DNA from: Orlajensenia stereocauli
GTDB lineage: Bacteria > Actinomycetota > Actinomycetes > Actinomycetales > Microbacteriaceae
Assembly: GCF_039548895.1 (NCBI RefSeq)
Contig: NZ_JBCLVG010000002.1
DNA length: 64,000 nucleotides
Direction: 5' to 3' (one strand)
In this document: positions 1-6,695 of the stretch, one piece after another
Position numbering within the stretch: position 1 is the first letter of the stretch
Layout: every line of letters begins with the position of its first letter
Notes under the pieces: model-generated
Database searches by the model: none
What the model was told of the DNA's origin: nothing
Seen by the model: only the letters and a program-made list of their open reading frames with translations
Program-made: the position numbers and the translations under genes

Positions 1-65
1 AGCGCGAGATCCCGGAGGAGTTCTGGGCGGCGCTCGATGACCGCGGCCTGGTGCGTCGTGGCTGA
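1..65 (+). CDS. C-terminal end of an aldo/keto reductase (probable L-fucose/aldose dehydrogenase), truncated by window edge
   Basis: Only the last 20 codons are visible (frame starting at base 3, TGA at 63-65). They read REIPEEFWAALDDRGLVRRG, which resembles the usual C-terminus of D-threo-aldose/L-fucose dehydrogenases of the aldo/keto reductase superfamily ('IP..FW..L...GL'). Such an enzyme would oxidise L-fucose to L-fuconolactone, the step before the lactonase encoded at 900. The identification rests on a short tail plus context: the next genes are the rest of an oxidative L-fucose pathway. It ends 5 nt before the stop of the convergent FadR-type regulator. Confidence 0.5.
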   Translation, partial: REIPEEFWAALDDRGLVRRG

Positions 66-69
66 GCGC

Positions 70-831
70 TCAGTCCGCGGCGGGCGCGCCCGCCGCGGCA
101 TCCGTCTCGCCGAAGTGCATCGCGGTGGACTCCTCGACTCCGAGCACGTGCACCGACATGCGGATGCGCGCACGATCCGGATCGCGGGCGATCAGGGCGT
201 CGAGGATGGCGCGGTGCTCGCGCTGGGTCTCGCGCACGGCTCCGTGCTCGTGGATGGCACGCCAGAGGCGGGCCCGGGCCGTGCGCCCGACGAGGGCCTC
301 GATGATGGCCGCGAACGCCGGGTTGCCGCTGGCGTGCGCGATGAGGCGGTGGAAGTCGGTGTCGACGTCGATGGTCGCCTCGAGGTCGATGCCCGGCTCG
401 TCGGCGAGGAGCGCATCGCCGCGGTCCAGGATGCGCCCGGCAGCCTCGAGGTCGGCATCGGTCATGTTCAGGGCGGCGTGGGCGGCGGCCTCCGGCTCGA
501 GAACGCGACGAACGCCGAGCAGGTGCACGCTGTTCTCGGGCGACTGCAGGTCGGCCAGGAAGCCGAGAGGCTCGAACAGCTGGCTCGGCCCGAGATCGGT
601 GACGTAGGTGCCGTCGCCCTGCCTGGTCTCGAGCACGCCCAGCACCACGAGGGCTCGAACGCCCTCGCGCAGCGATCCGCGCGAGACACCGAGCATGGCG
701 CACAGGTCCTTCTCGACCGGGAGCCTGGCTCCGGCGACGAGGCGACCGCTGGTGAGCATCTCGCGGACGCCGTCGATCACCACGTTCGACTGCGAACGCG
801 GCGTCTCGCCGTCTGCGGTGCGTGTGGCCAT
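70..831 (-). CDS. FadR-subfamily GntR transcriptional regulator
   Basis: About 253 aa. The N-terminal winged helix-turn-helix covers roughly residues 12-75, with the typical 'G.RLPVEKDL...LGVSRGSLREGVRAL' pattern and a wing (RQGDGTYV). It is followed by an all-helical FCD ligand domain (residues 90-235) with the usual Asp/His metal-site residues (DTDFHRLIAHASGNP and a later ...EHRAILDA). I chose ATG at 831 over GTG at 837 because an AGGA lies 7 nt upstream of it. The gene is divergent from the lactonase gene at 900, so it most likely controls the L-fucose operon in response to a pathway acid; that role is inferred from position. The 68-nt divergent gap holds a direct repeat TGGCGTCG (847-854, 860-867) but no clear FadR palindrome. 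Confidence 0.9.
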   Translation of the reverse strand: MATRTADGETPRSQSNVVIDGVREMLTSGRLVAGARLPVEKDLCAMLGVSRGSLREGVRALVVLGVLETRQGDGTYVTDLGPSQLFEPLGFLADLQSPENSVHLLGVRRVLEPEAAAHAALNMTDADLEAAGRILDRGDALLADEPGIDLEATIDVDTDFHRLIAHASGNPAFAAIIEALVGRTARARLWRAIHEHGAVRETQREHRAILDALIARDPDRARIRMSVHVLGVEESTAMHFGETDAAAGAPAAD

Positions 832-899
832 GGGCACATCCTAGGCTGGCGTCGCTCCGTGGCGTCGACAGTCATCAGATCTTTGCGGAGGGAGCGCCA

Positions 900-1838
900 G
901 TGAGCGTCATCATCGATTCGCACCAGCACGTCTGGGACCTGAACCGGGCCGAGTACGCGTGGTTGGGTCCGGATGCCGGCATCCTGCATCGCTCGATCCC
1001 GATGGAGGAGGTGCTGCCATCGTTCGCCGCGGCCGGGATCGCGGGCAGCGTTCTCGTGCAGTCGGCCGACAACGACGAGGACACCGAGTACATGCTCGAG
1101 GTCGCGCGGCGCTCGCCGCAGGTGCTCGGGGTCGTCGGCTACGTTCCGCTGCACGAACCCGACCGGGCCGCCGAGCGTCTCGCCGAACTGCAGCTTCAGC
1201 CGCTGTTCTGCGGCGTGCGCAACCTCATCCACGACCGCAGCGACCCGCACTGGCTGCTGCGCGACGATGTCGACGCGACCCTCGGCCTGCTCGAGGAGGC
1301 GGGAGTGCCGTTCGACGTCGTGGGCGTGCTGCCGGAGCACCTGCAGGCCGTGATCGCGATCTCGGAGCGGCATCCGCGGCTCCGCATGGTGCTCGACCAC
1401 CTCAACAAGCCTCCGATCGGCGCTGCCGAGGACGAGCCGTGGCGATCGCTTCTCGCGCAGGCGGCTGAGAACCCCCTCGTCTTCGGCAAGGTCTCGGGGC
1501 TCTACTCCGCCGTCGGCGATCCGGCCGACTGGGCCGTCGACGGCATCCGCCCGATCTTCGATCACGCCCTCGAGGCGTTCGGCCCCGATCGCCTGCTATA
1601 CGGCGGCGACTGGCCGGTCTCGCTCATCGCCGGCGGCTACGCCAGGGTGTTCACCGGCATCACCGAACTGCTCGCCGACCTCGACGAGAGCGCACGAGCG
1701 CGAATCCTCGCCGGCACCGCCGCCGACCTCTACTCCCTCTCCATTTCCGACTCCGGTACCGCCGACGCCACTGCCGACGGCGCCGCCACCGACCCCGCCA
1801 CCGAACCCGCCACCGAACTCCAGGAGGAGACCCCGTGA
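900..1838 (+). CDS. Amidohydrolase-2 family lactonase, probable L-fucono-1,5-lactonase
   Basis: 312 aa from a GTG at 900, preceded by GGAGGGA at 888-894. The protein opens with the metal-binding HxH of the amidohydrolase TIM barrel (IDSHQHVWD, H8 and H10) and has a late active-site Asp in YGGDWPVSL. COG3618 enzymes of this type hydrolyse aldonolactones; beside a 2,4-diketo-3-deoxyfuconate hydrolase and a fucose-type mutarotase, L-fuconolactone is the likely substrate. An ATG-free upstream extension in frame is ignored because it would run through the promoter region. The last ~30 residues (Ala/Thr/Asp/Pro-rich, e.g. TDPATEPATEL) form a low-complexity tail not expected in the family. The stop overlaps the next GTG start (GTGA), so translation is probably coupled. 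Confidence 0.85.
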   Translation: MSVIIDSHQHVWDLNRAEYAWLGPDAGILHRSIPMEEVLPSFAAAGIAGSVLVQSADNDEDTEYMLEVARRSPQVLGVVGYVPLHEPDRAAERLAELQLQPLFCGVRNLIHDRSDPHWLLRDDVDATLGLLEEAGVPFDVVGVLPEHLQAVIAISERHPRLRMVLDHLNKPPIGAAEDEPWRSLLAQAAENPLVFGKVSGLYSAVGDPADWAVDGIRPIFDHALEAFGPDRLLYGGDWPVSLIAGGYARVFTGITELLADLDESARARILAGTAADLYSLSISDSGTADATADGAATDPATEPATELQEETP

Positions 1839-2698
1839 CCACCACCACTCCCATCAGCCTCGCCAGACTCGGGGAGGCCGGCCACGAGATCCCCGTCGTG
1901 CGGGTCGACGGCCGCACCCTCGACGCGCGAGGCGTCGCAGCCGATTTCGACGGAGCGTTCTTCGCGTCCGACGGCATCGACAGGCTGCGCGCAGCGCTCG
2001 ACAGCCTGCCTGAACTCGAGGCCGCGGCCGAGCTGCGCGTCGGTGCCCCCATCGCGCGCCCGGGCAAGATCGTCTGCATCGGCCTGAACTACCGTGACCA
2101 CGCCGAGGAGACCGGAGCCGCCCTCCCCGCCGAGCCCGTGATCTTCATGAAGGATGCGACGACTCTGGTCGGCCCCTTCGACGACGTGCTGATCCCGCGG
2201 GGATCGGTGAAGACCGACTGGGAGGTGGAGCTCGGCGTCGTGATCGGCACGACGGCCCGCTACCTCGACTCACCAGACGACGCCCTCGCCCACGTCGCCG
2301 GCTACGCGGTCTCGCACGATGTCTCGGAGCGCGAGTTCCAGCTCGAGCGCGGCGGCCAGTGGGACAAGGGCAAGAGCTGCGAGACGTTCAACCCCTTCGG
2401 CCCCGAGCTCGTCCCGGCCGATCAGGTCGACGACCCGCAGGCACTCGGGCTGCGGCTGAGCGTGAACGGCACGGTGCACCAGGACGGCACCACCGCCAAC
2501 ATGCTCTTCTCCGTGGCGCACGTCATCTGGTACGTGAGCCAGTTCATGGTGCTGCATCCGGGAGACGTCATCAACACGGGCACCCCGGCCGGCGTCGCCC
2601 TCGGCATCGAGGGCAACCCGTACCTGCGCGCAGGGGACGTGGTCGAGCTCGAGATCGACGGCCTCGGCAGCGCACGCCAGACGCTGGTGCAGGCATGA
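1835..2698 (+). CDS. Fumarylacetoacetate hydrolase family enzyme, probable 2,4-diketo-3-deoxy-L-fuconate hydrolase
   Basis: 287 aa, GTG start inside the previous gene's stop. The core FAH fold begins near residue 75 (KIVCIGLNYRDHAEE) and carries the metal-binding acidic set (DWEVELGVVIG, the glutamate-rich segment SEREFQLE) and the terminal signature PGDVINTGTPAGVALG. Length fits two-domain FAH proteins of bacterial sugar-acid pathways. The likely reaction is hydrolytic cleavage of 2,4-diketo-3-deoxy-L-fuconate to pyruvate and L-lactate. Close paralogues act on homoprotocatechuate or acylpyruvate intermediates, so specificity rests on the operon. It overlaps the downstream dehydrogenase by ATGA. 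Confidence 0.85.
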   Translation: MTTTTPISLARLGEAGHEIPVVRVDGRTLDARGVAADFDGAFFASDGIDRLRAALDSLPELEAAAELRVGAPIARPGKIVCIGLNYRDHAEETGAALPAEPVIFMKDATTLVGPFDDVLIPRGSVKTDWEVELGVVIGTTARYLDSPDDALAHVAGYAVSHDVSEREFQLERGGQWDKGKSCETFNPFGPELVPADQVDDPQALGLRLSVNGTVHQDGTTANMLFSVAHVIWYVSQFMVLHPGDVINTGTPAGVALGIEGNPYLRAGDVVELEIDGLGSARQTLVQA

Positions 2699-3462
2699 GC
2701 GCCGGGGAGTTCGACGGCCTCGTCGCGCTGGTGACAGGCGGCGCGTCGGGTATCGGCCTGGCGACGGCGCAGACCCTCGCCGCCCGCGGTGCCCGCGTGG
2801 CCGTTCTCGACCGCGCCATCGACGGGCTGCCCGAGCCGCTGCGCGGCTTCGTCGCCGACGTGTCGGACCGCGACTCGGTCGACCTGGCCGTCGCGGCCAT
2901 CGCCGATCAGCTCGGCGGCATCGACATCGTCGTGAACAACGCCGGTATCAGCGCCGTCGGCACGGTCGAGGAGAACGACGACGCCGAGTGGGCCCGCGTG
3001 CTCGACATCAACGTGGTCGGCATGGCGCGCGTGACCGCCGCCGCCCTGCCCTTCCTGCGGGCTTCGGATGCCGCAGCCATCGTGAACCTGTGCTCCATCG
3101 CCGCGCTCAACGGCCTTCCGCAGCGCGCGCTCTATGCCGCGTCGAAGGGCGCCGTGCTCGCCCTGACGTACGCGATGGCCACGGATCACGTCGGTGACGG
3201 CATCCGTGTGAACTGCGTCAGCCCCGGCACCGTCGCGACCCCCTTCGTCGATCGGATGCTGGCGGGCTTCGCCGATCCGGCCGCAGAGCGAGCCGCCCTC
3301 GACGCGAGGCAGGCGACCGGCCGCATGGTGGAGCCCGTCGAGGTGGCGGCCGCGATCGCCTACCTTGCCAGTCCGCTCTCGGGCTCGACGACCGGCACGG
3401 CGCTCGAGGTCGATGGCGGCGTCACGCACCTGCGTGTGCGGGCCGCGGCGGCGCGCTCGTGA
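2695..3462 (+). CDS. SDR-family dehydrogenase, probable 2-keto-3-deoxy-L-fuconate dehydrogenase
   Basis: 255 aa classical short-chain dehydrogenase. Visible are the cofactor motif TGGASGIG (residues 14-21), NNAG (81-84), catalytic Ser134, Tyr147 and Lys151 (YAASK), and the PG motif after it. An acidic residue (Asp39, VAVLDR) at the end of beta-2 predicts NAD rather than NADP. In the pathway it would oxidise 2-keto-3-deoxy-L-fuconate to the 2,4-diketo acid that the preceding gene's product cleaves. ATG start at 2695 overlaps the upstream stop, and its own stop overlaps the mutarotase GTG, so four genes form a translationally coupled run. Confidence 0.87.
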   Translation: MSAGEFDGLVALVTGGASGIGLATAQTLAARGARVAVLDRAIDGLPEPLRGFVADVSDRDSVDLAVAAIADQLGGIDIVVNNAGISAVGTVEENDDAEWARVLDINVVGMARVTAAALPFLRASDAAAIVNLCSIAALNGLPQRALYAASKGAVLALTYAMATDHVGDGIRVNCVSPGTVATPFVDRMLAGFADPAAERAALDARQATGRMVEPVEVAAAIAYLASPLSGSTTGTALEVDGGVTHLRVRAAAARS

Positions 3463-3782
3463 GGCGGCTCGCCTCCGTCATCGGCATGCCGCCGGAGAAT
3501 GTCGAGGAGTACGAGCGCCTGCACGCCGCGGTCTGGCCCGCGGTGCTCGACAGGCTCACCCGCAGCAACGTCACGAACTACTCGATCTACCGTCATGGCG
3601 ACGTGCTGTTCTCGTACATGGAGTACGTCGGCGACGACTTCGAGGCCGACATGGCGGCGATAGCCGCCGACCCCGCGACCCAGGAGTGGTGGGCCGTGTG
3701 CGAGCCGCTGCAGCGACCGTTCGCCGATCGCGCCGAGGGCGAGTGGTGGAAGGACATCCCGGAGGTCTTCCACCTCGACTGA
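3459..3782 (+). CDS. L-rhamnose/L-fucose mutarotase family protein
   Basis: 107 aa, the normal size of this ferredoxin-like alpha+beta barrel family (COG3254, RhaM/FucM-type). Family features visible are the conserved catalytic His22 in ERLHAAVWP, the aromatic YSIYR segment, QEWW and the terminal EWWKDIPEVFHLD. The enzyme interconverts the alpha and beta anomers of a 6-deoxy-L-sugar, speeding entry into the pathway. Operon context favours L-fucose over L-rhamnose. GTG start at 3459 overlaps the SDR stop; it is the last gene of the operon, followed by a long inverted repeat. No fuconate dehydratase is in the window and it may lie upstream of base 1. Confidence 0.87.
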   Translation: MRRLASVIGMPPENVEEYERLHAAVWPAVLDRLTRSNVTNYSIYRHGDVLFSYMEYVGDDFEADMAAIAADPATQEWWAVCEPLQRPFADRAEGEWWKDIPEVFHLD

Positions 3783-3802
3783 GGTCCCGCGGCACGGTTC
3801 GG

Positions 3803-3882
3803 TGCCGTCTGGCGGGGGATCGGTGCTCGGGCGGGGGCAGGAACCGCCGCCGAGCCATCGGCACCCCGCCAGGCCGACGGCA
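3803..3882. terminator. Imperfect long inverted repeat between convergent genes
   Basis: TGCCGTC (3803-3809) followed by TGGCGGGG pairs with CCCCGCCA (3864-3871) and GACGGCA (3876-3882); an inner CTCGG pairs with CCGAG. It sits in the 129-nt gap between the mutarotase and the convergent PBP gene, so it probably terminates from both sides. There is no T-run, as is common in high-GC actinobacteria. Confidence 0.5.
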
Positions 3883-3911
3883 TCCGGCTGCGTGGAGTCA
3901 CTCCGGCAGCC

Positions 3912-6491
3912 TCATCCCTTCCCCTTCAGCTTGCCGATGGTGATCGTGACCGTGGTGCCGGGCTTGGTGCCGGCGCCGGCGGGCGGGTCGCTGGCGATGA
4001 CCTTCCCGTTCTGGCCGCCATCGGTGACCTCGGCCGTGCGCACCTTCACGCTGAACTGGCTCAGCGCACCACGGGCGGCGCCTTCGTCGAGCCCGACGAC
4101 GTTCGGCATCAGCACGTACGAACCGTTCGAGGTGTAGACGGTGACGACGGTTCCCCGCCCGGCCTGGCCGCTCGGGTTCGTGCTGCTGACCTGGCCCGCC
4201 GGGAGCTCGGAATCCTGGGGACCCCCGTCGGCGAAGATGAAGCCGGCCGCGGTGAGCTTCGCCTCGGCGTCCGCGATCGTCGTGCCCCGCAGGTCGGGGA
4301 TGTCGAAGAAGACCTGACGGAATGCGGATGCATCGGGCTCCGGGAAGGCGTCGCCGCCCCACTTCGAGTCTGCGACGAACATGATGCGCGGCCAGATGCG
4401 GTGGCGCGCCGTGGCGGCCGCGCCGCTGCCGAAGTCCAGGGTGCGCAGGTTCGCGTCGCGCGTGACGTTGCCGACCCAGACGGCGGTGGCCGCCTTCGTG
4501 CTCGCACCGATCATCCAGGTGTCCTTGGCGAAGTCGGTGGTACCGGTCTTGCCGATGTGAGGGACGCCGGTTCCGGGGTTGGATGCAGTAGCCGTTCCTC
4601 CGGAGCCGAAGGTGCGCTGCATGGCGTACGCCATGGCCGAGGTCACCTTGGGGTCGACGGACTGCTTGCAGTCGGCCGACGGGGGAGTGAGCTCCGTTCC
4701 GTCGGGCTTGACGATCCTGTCGATGACGATCGGCTTGCAGACCAGCCCGCCGGCGGCGACGCCCGCGAAGGCGGATGCCATCGTGATGGGGGCGATCTCC
4801 TGCGTGCCGAGAACGTCAGATGGATTCATCTGCAGGGGGTTGCCATCGGCGCGGTGCACGCCGAACGCCTCGGCCACCCCCTTGATCCTGCACAGGTCGA
4901 GTTGAGAGGCCATCGACATGAAGCTCGAGTTGACCGACCACGCCGTGGCGTCGACGGCGTTGTTGGCGATGCGAGCGTCGTCGTTGTTGGGCTCGAAACG
5001 ACCGCTCCAGTTGCCGTCGCAGGTGTTGACGAAACGGGTGAACGCGCGCTTGCGCCCGTCGAAGGTCTCGCGCAGCGAGTGGCCCTCGCTGATCCAGTCT
5101 CCCAGCGTGAAGACCTTGTACGTCGAGCCGGGCTGGAAACCGCTCGATCCGCCGTAGTCGAAGTCGGTGTTGAAATTGATGGCGCTGTAGTCGGTGCTCG
5201 TCGCGATCACGTCGGGGTCGTTCGAGAATGCCTTGTTCTGCGTCATCGCCAGCACCTTGCCCGACCCGGGCTGCACAGTCACTGCGCTGGATCCGACGTC
5301 GAAGCGCGGGTCGGTGCGTGGCACGTTCTCGTTCATCGCGCTCTCGGCTGCAGCTTGCAGATCGAGGTCGATGGTGGTGTAGATGTCGAGTCCGCCCTGG
5401 CTCACCGTCTTCTTGCGGTCCTCCTCGGTGGCGCCGAAGGCCGGGTCGTTCACCATGGTCCAGTAGACGAAGTCGCAGAAGTATGCGGATCCACCGGCCG
5501 TGACGCATCCGGTGCTCGATGGATGGATGGCCGGGGTCACCGGTGTCGCCGCGGCGGCGGCGTGCTCTTCAGCGGTGATCTTCTTGTAGAGCAGCATCTT
5601 GCCGAGGATGTAGTCGCGGCGCTCCTTGGCGGCTGCATAGCCGTTCTCCTGGCCGTTCTCGGGGTTGTCGGGCTCGTCGATGCGGTACTTGACGGGGTTG
5701 TTGACCATGGCGATCAGGGTCGCCGCCTGCTCGAGCTTGAGATCCTTCGCGGAGACGTTGAAGTAGTAGTTCGAGGCGGCTTCGATTCCGTAGATCTGTC
5801 CGCCGAACAGGGCGATGTTGAGGTAGCCGCGCAGGATCTGGTCTTTCGAGTACTTCTTCTCGAGACCGATGGCGAGGCGCATCTCCTTGATCTTGCGGTC
5901 GGGGGTCTGCTCGACGGCCTTGTCGTAGCTGGCTTCGAGCTCCTCCTCGTTCTTGGCCTCGGCCACGGCCTTCTGCACCTGCACGTTCTTCACGTACTGC
6001 TGGGTGATGCTCGATCCTCCCTGCGTCTGGCGCTTGAGGAGGTAGGTCGTCACCATGGCGCGCGCAGTACCCTGCACGTCGATTCCGCCGTGCTCGTAGT
6101 AGCGGGGATCCTCCGCGGCGACGGCGGCATCCTTCGCGAACTGCGAGATGTCGGTCCAGCCGACCTCTTCGCGGTCCTGGTCGTAGAACGACGCCAGCAG
6201 ATAGGGCTGGCCGTTGTTCTGCATGGCGTAGACATTGGTCTTCTGCTGCAGCGGTCCGATATCGAGATAGCCCGGAAGCTTCTCGAAGGTGTTGATGCCC
6301 GCCGTGGCTGCCAGCCCGGTCACGGCGACGACCGGCGCCAGAGCGACGGCGACGAGCAACCCCATGATGGCGCTGACCGCGATGAATCCGACGAAGGCGG
6401 CGACACCGGTGCCGAACCGCGCAGAGCGCGACGACGCGCGAGCGGTGTTCGCGTGGTGTTCGACCACGACGTTTCCGAAGGTGATAGCCAC
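3912..6491 (-). CDS. Class A penicillin-binding protein (transglycosylase/transpeptidase) with C-terminal PASTA repeats
   Basis: 859 aa. I take the GTG at 6491, preceded by GGGGGA, although the frame stays open far upstream through the antisense of ppc. Order: a short cytoplasmic stretch, a membrane anchor at about residues 28-65, GT51 transglycosylase (catalytic Glu in AAEDPRYYEHGGID, then GGSSITQQYVKN), and a transpeptidase with SxxK (GSTYK), SxN (SVN) and KTG (GKTGTT). Two PASTA repeats follow, beginning at PDLRGTTIADAE and MPNVVGLDEG. It polymerises and cross-links peptidoglycan outside the membrane; PASTA repeats bind muropeptides or uncrosslinked wall. This is the PonA-type architecture of Actinobacteria. 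It is divergent from ppc, with a 204-nt gap. Confidence 0.93.
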   Translation of the reverse strand: MAITFGNVVVEHHANTARASSRSARFGTGVAAFVGFIAVSAIMGLLVAVALAPVVAVTGLAATAGINTFEKLPGYLDIGPLQQKTNVYAMQNNGQPYLLASFYDQDREEVGWTDISQFAKDAAVAAEDPRYYEHGGIDVQGTARAMVTTYLLKRQTQGGSSITQQYVKNVQVQKAVAEAKNEEELEASYDKAVEQTPDRKIKEMRLAIGLEKKYSKDQILRGYLNIALFGGQIYGIEAASNYYFNVSAKDLKLEQAATLIAMVNNPVKYRIDEPDNPENGQENGYAAAKERRDYILGKMLLYKKITAEEHAAAAATPVTPAIHPSSTGCVTAGGSAYFCDFVYWTMVNDPAFGATEEDRKKTVSQGGLDIYTTIDLDLQAAAESAMNENVPRTDPRFDVGSSAVTVQPGSGKVLAMTQNKAFSNDPDVIATSTDYSAINFNTDFDYGGSSGFQPGSTYKVFTLGDWISEGHSLRETFDGRKRAFTRFVNTCDGNWSGRFEPNNDDARIANNAVDATAWSVNSSFMSMASQLDLCRIKGVAEAFGVHRADGNPLQMNPSDVLGTQEIAPITMASAFAGVAAGGLVCKPIVIDRIVKPDGTELTPPSADCKQSVDPKVTSAMAYAMQRTFGSGGTATASNPGTGVPHIGKTGTTDFAKDTWMIGASTKAATAVWVGNVTRDANLRTLDFGSGAAATARHRIWPRIMFVADSKWGGDAFPEPDASAFRQVFFDIPDLRGTTIADAEAKLTAAGFIFADGGPQDSELPAGQVSSTNPSGQAGRGTVVTVYTSNGSYVLMPNVVGLDEGAARGALSQFSVKVRTAEVTDGGQNGKVIASDPPAGAGTKPGTTVTITIGKLKGKG

Positions 6492-6695
6492 ACATCCCCC
6501 AACGTTGCCGACGAGGTCGAACCTATCGGATGCGCCTTCGAGCTGCCATGACCACGCGATCCCGGTCGCCACCCACCATCCCCCGGGCGAACAGGGGCTG
6601 GCCGGAGAAGCGAGCAGGTGGCATCCCGAACCGATGGTGTCAGCGGAAGACGTACGCGAAACATGACGTACACGGGAAGGCCGTAGTCTCGGCGG

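Noticed and set aside
4401..6551. 716-codon plus-strand ORF opposite the PBP gene
   Set aside because: Composition is Val/Gly/Arg/His-rich nonsense typical of antisense frames in GC-rich DNA; the opposite strand carries all PBP motifs.
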